This document shows, piece by piece, positions 62,645-64,000 of a DNA stretch of 64,000 nt (position 1 is its first letter; the number at the start of each line of letters is the position of its first letter). The stretch comes from JAVWHP01 sp036639955 (GTDB lineage Bacteria > Bacillota_I > Bacilli_A > Erysipelotrichales > Erysipelotrichaceae): positions 7,430 through 71,429 of the forward strand of contig JAVWHP010000008.1 of the NCBI GenBank assembly GCA_036639955.1, read 5' to 3'. Under the pieces are notes generated by a model. That model did not search any database. It saw nothing but the letters and a program-made list of their open reading frames with translations, and had not been told where the DNA came from. The position numbers and the translations under genes were made by a program.

Positions 62645-62961
62645 ATGAATAAAGAAATATCAATTGATATAGAAACTTTTAAGCTATATTTTGAGTTTGT
62701 ACCTAAGGTAAAGTAATTAAGAGATTTTTCTAATAAACATGTAGTACTCTTCTTCAAGCTTTTTATGCTTATAGAGGAGAAGCTGGATCTGAGGTAACAG
62801 ATAACATTGAAAAACTAACAAAACAGATAGAAGTGCTGGCTGATAATTATGAGAGATTAGCATATGATTTATGTACTATCATTAATAATTTTATACAAGT
62901 GGATAAGGAACAAGCAAATAAAATTACTGCTGAATCAGATAACTATTATGAGAAGGGATGA
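62645..62961 (+). pseudogene. Disrupted helper gene of second toxin-like locus
   Basis: The frame starts MNKEISIDIETFKLYFEFVP, continues with KVK and then reaches TAA at 62714-62716. It resumes in the same frame as LRDFSNK, then must shift to give TCSTLLQAFYAYRGEAGSEV and NIEKLTKQIEVLADNYERLA, continuing to 62961. The joined sequence is homologous to the intact helper at 43700-44041. One stop and one frameshift therefore separate it from function, unless they are sequencing errors. It overlaps the toxin-like start by 14 bases, as in the first locus. Confidence 0.6.
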
Positions 62962-64000
62962 TGATATTTATTCGTCTGATCCACTCAGATGGATAGAACT
63001 AAGATTATTGTTAAAAAAGCATAGAGACATGCTTGATGTTATGCAAGATACTGATAATTTATTTCAAGGTGCTGCTGAATTATTAAGTCGCATAGATGGC
63101 GTAAGACCCTTTGAGTATAATTCTATCCGTTATAAAATTGAAAAACATCGAGAAACTAATTATTGGTTTACAAGGTATGCTAGCAAGATACATGGTGAAT
63201 TTGGAATGCGTGAAGCTGCTTTTCGAGATGACCTGAAGCCAGTAGTAGAACGGTTATCTATAATTACATTGGATGGCAATAAGATTAAGAATACTGATAG
63301 AACTATTAAAGAATCTGGTCCTCAATGGACTAGTTCTCATTCGGGAACATCCATGGACCAACATACGTCAGCTGTTCAGTTGGAGTACAGCTCTGCGATG
63401 AAGGAAGAAGTTTGCTTCTCTGATCTAGAAAAAGATGTTAAATTTGAAGATCTAGAATTAGCTTTCAAACAAATGAAAGAAGAACGTGAAATAGCATTAG
63501 GCAGAGCAGTAACTATTCAAGAAGAATTTAATCTAAGAGATAAATATTATAAACAACGTTCAAATACTAGCTTTGAACATAGTATGGATTCTGACCTTGA
63601 AGGTATATCTAAATTCTTAGATTATTGTCCTATTATTGGTGGTGTTAAACAAACACTTGAAGGCATAATCGGAACTACTCTGAGTGGAGAATTAATTAAT
63701 GATCTTGAAGCTAAAAATATGGTAGTCATGGGTATATTTAGCACTGGTATCGATTTAATACCATTAGGTTCTATTTTAAAATCTTGTAATACTGTGAAAT
63801 CGTTGGTTGTATCAGTTACTAAAGATATAGTAACTAGTGAAGCAATAGGTTATACCAATTCATTTATGGCTAGTTGTGGAGCGCCACCAAGTTCTTTAAT
63901 AATTATGAATTTACTTGCAACCAGTGTTTTTACACACTATAATACAGTTAGTCCAATTAAAGACTTTGATGTAACACCACCTAAAGTGAATAGCACGGAT
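62948..64000 (+). CDS. LXG-like/pre-toxin-TG polymorphic toxin, 3' end outside window
   Basis: The frame is open for 351 codons to the window end. Residues 1-105 are a helical N-domain homologous to the protein at 44031. A charged helical linker (EKDVKFEDLELAFKQMKEER) follows. At about 218-250 the pre-toxin TG pattern appears: LDYCPIIGGVKQTLEGIIGT, then TLSGELINDLE. The trunk continues through IDLIPLGSILKS and TKDIVTSEAIGYTNSF. Beyond about residue 330 it extends past the point where the first-locus protein ends (SPIKDFDVTPPK), so a C-terminal effector domain probably lies outside the window. The start has only GAAGGG-like bases nearby; coupling from the overlapping upstream gene may matter. 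Confidence 0.65.
   Translation, partial: MRRDDDIYSSDPLRWIELRLLLKKHRDMLDVMQDTDNLFQGAAELLSRIDGVRPFEYNSIRYKIEKHRETNYWFTRYASKIHGEFGMREAAFRDDLKPVVERLSIITLDGNKIKNTDRTIKESGPQWTSSHSGTSMDQHTSAVQLEYSSAMKEEVCFSDLEKDVKFEDLELAFKQMKEEREIALGRAVTIQEEFNLRDKYYKQRSNTSFEHSMDSDLEGISKFLDYCPIIGGVKQTLEGIIGTTLSGELINDLEAKNMVVMGIFSTGIDLIPLGSILKSCNTVKSLVVSVTKDIVTSEAIGYTNSFMASCGAPPSSLIIMNLLATSVFTHYNTVSPIKDFDVTPPKVNSTD

Noticed and set aside
1..64000. CRISPR arrays, tRNA and rRNA genes, complete insertion sequences
   Set aside because: No regularly spaced direct repeats, no cloverleaf with a TTCGA loop, no rRNA-like stretch and no transposase with terminal repeats were recognised.

Overview
The window reads as a chromosome segment of a strongly AT-rich, low-GC Gram-positive bacterium (Bacillota). 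The evidence is: the rsmG-noc-soj-spo0J order usually found near the replication origin; a SpoIIE-type phosphatase just ahead of tilS-hpt-ftsH, as in spore-forming Bacilli; a T-box leader on lysS; a CcpA-type cre site on a PTS promoter; a BceRS-BceAB module; and a meso-diaminopimelate dehydrogenase. An Erysipelotrichia-like gut or oral commensal would fit, but this is inference and no rRNA or tRNA gene is present to confirm it.

Layout. 1-7.2 kb: end of a surface-polysaccharide locus (glycosyltransferase, flippase, pgi, VanZ-like protein, chain-length protein, PHP phosphatase, tyrosine kinase, Ig-like anchored protein). 7.3-15.1 kb: small XRE regulator, murA, ChbG-type deacetylase, a malate/fumarate operon with cutC, and a LytTR regulator. 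15.17-15.59 kb: no protein, but a promoter, several long complementary helices and a strong terminator, which looks like a large structured RNA. 15.8-31.7 kb: chromosome-partition genes, a PemK-fold protein, spoIIE-tilS-hpt-ftsH, hslO-dusB, an MBOAT/SGNH polysaccharide acylation pair, and T-box-lysS. 32-41.6 kb: HipA-like kinase, XRE membrane regulator, SDR, ddh, and the BceRS-BceAB peptide-resistance module.

41.8-46.4 kb is an island: a 3'-truncated tyrosine integrase, then three small helical proteins, a pre-toxin-TG protein that stops where its toxin tip should begin, and two paralogous membrane-anchored proteins. A second, related locus starts at 61.5 kb and runs off the window end. It has a membrane-anchored protein of similar plan, a broken helper, and a longer toxin-like gene whose C-terminus lies outside the window. 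Together they look like a two-copy polymorphic-toxin (LXG/type VII-like) system. The secretion ATPase is not in the window.

46.6-62 kb: a DEAD-box helicase whose start region sits in a long inverted repeat, an aminotransferase-Lrp pair, a decay zone with CHAP and ABC-ATPase remnants, a HAD phosphatase, an amino-sugar PTS operon (RpiR, EIIC, GNAT, PIG-L-like, MupG-like) with a cre/promoter overlap, and a three-gene 2-aminoethylphosphonate operon whose PEP mutase is fused to a cytidylyltransferase domain. That suggests CMP-aminoethylphosphonate for decorating surface glycans or lipids, possibly including the polysaccharide made by the locus at the window start.
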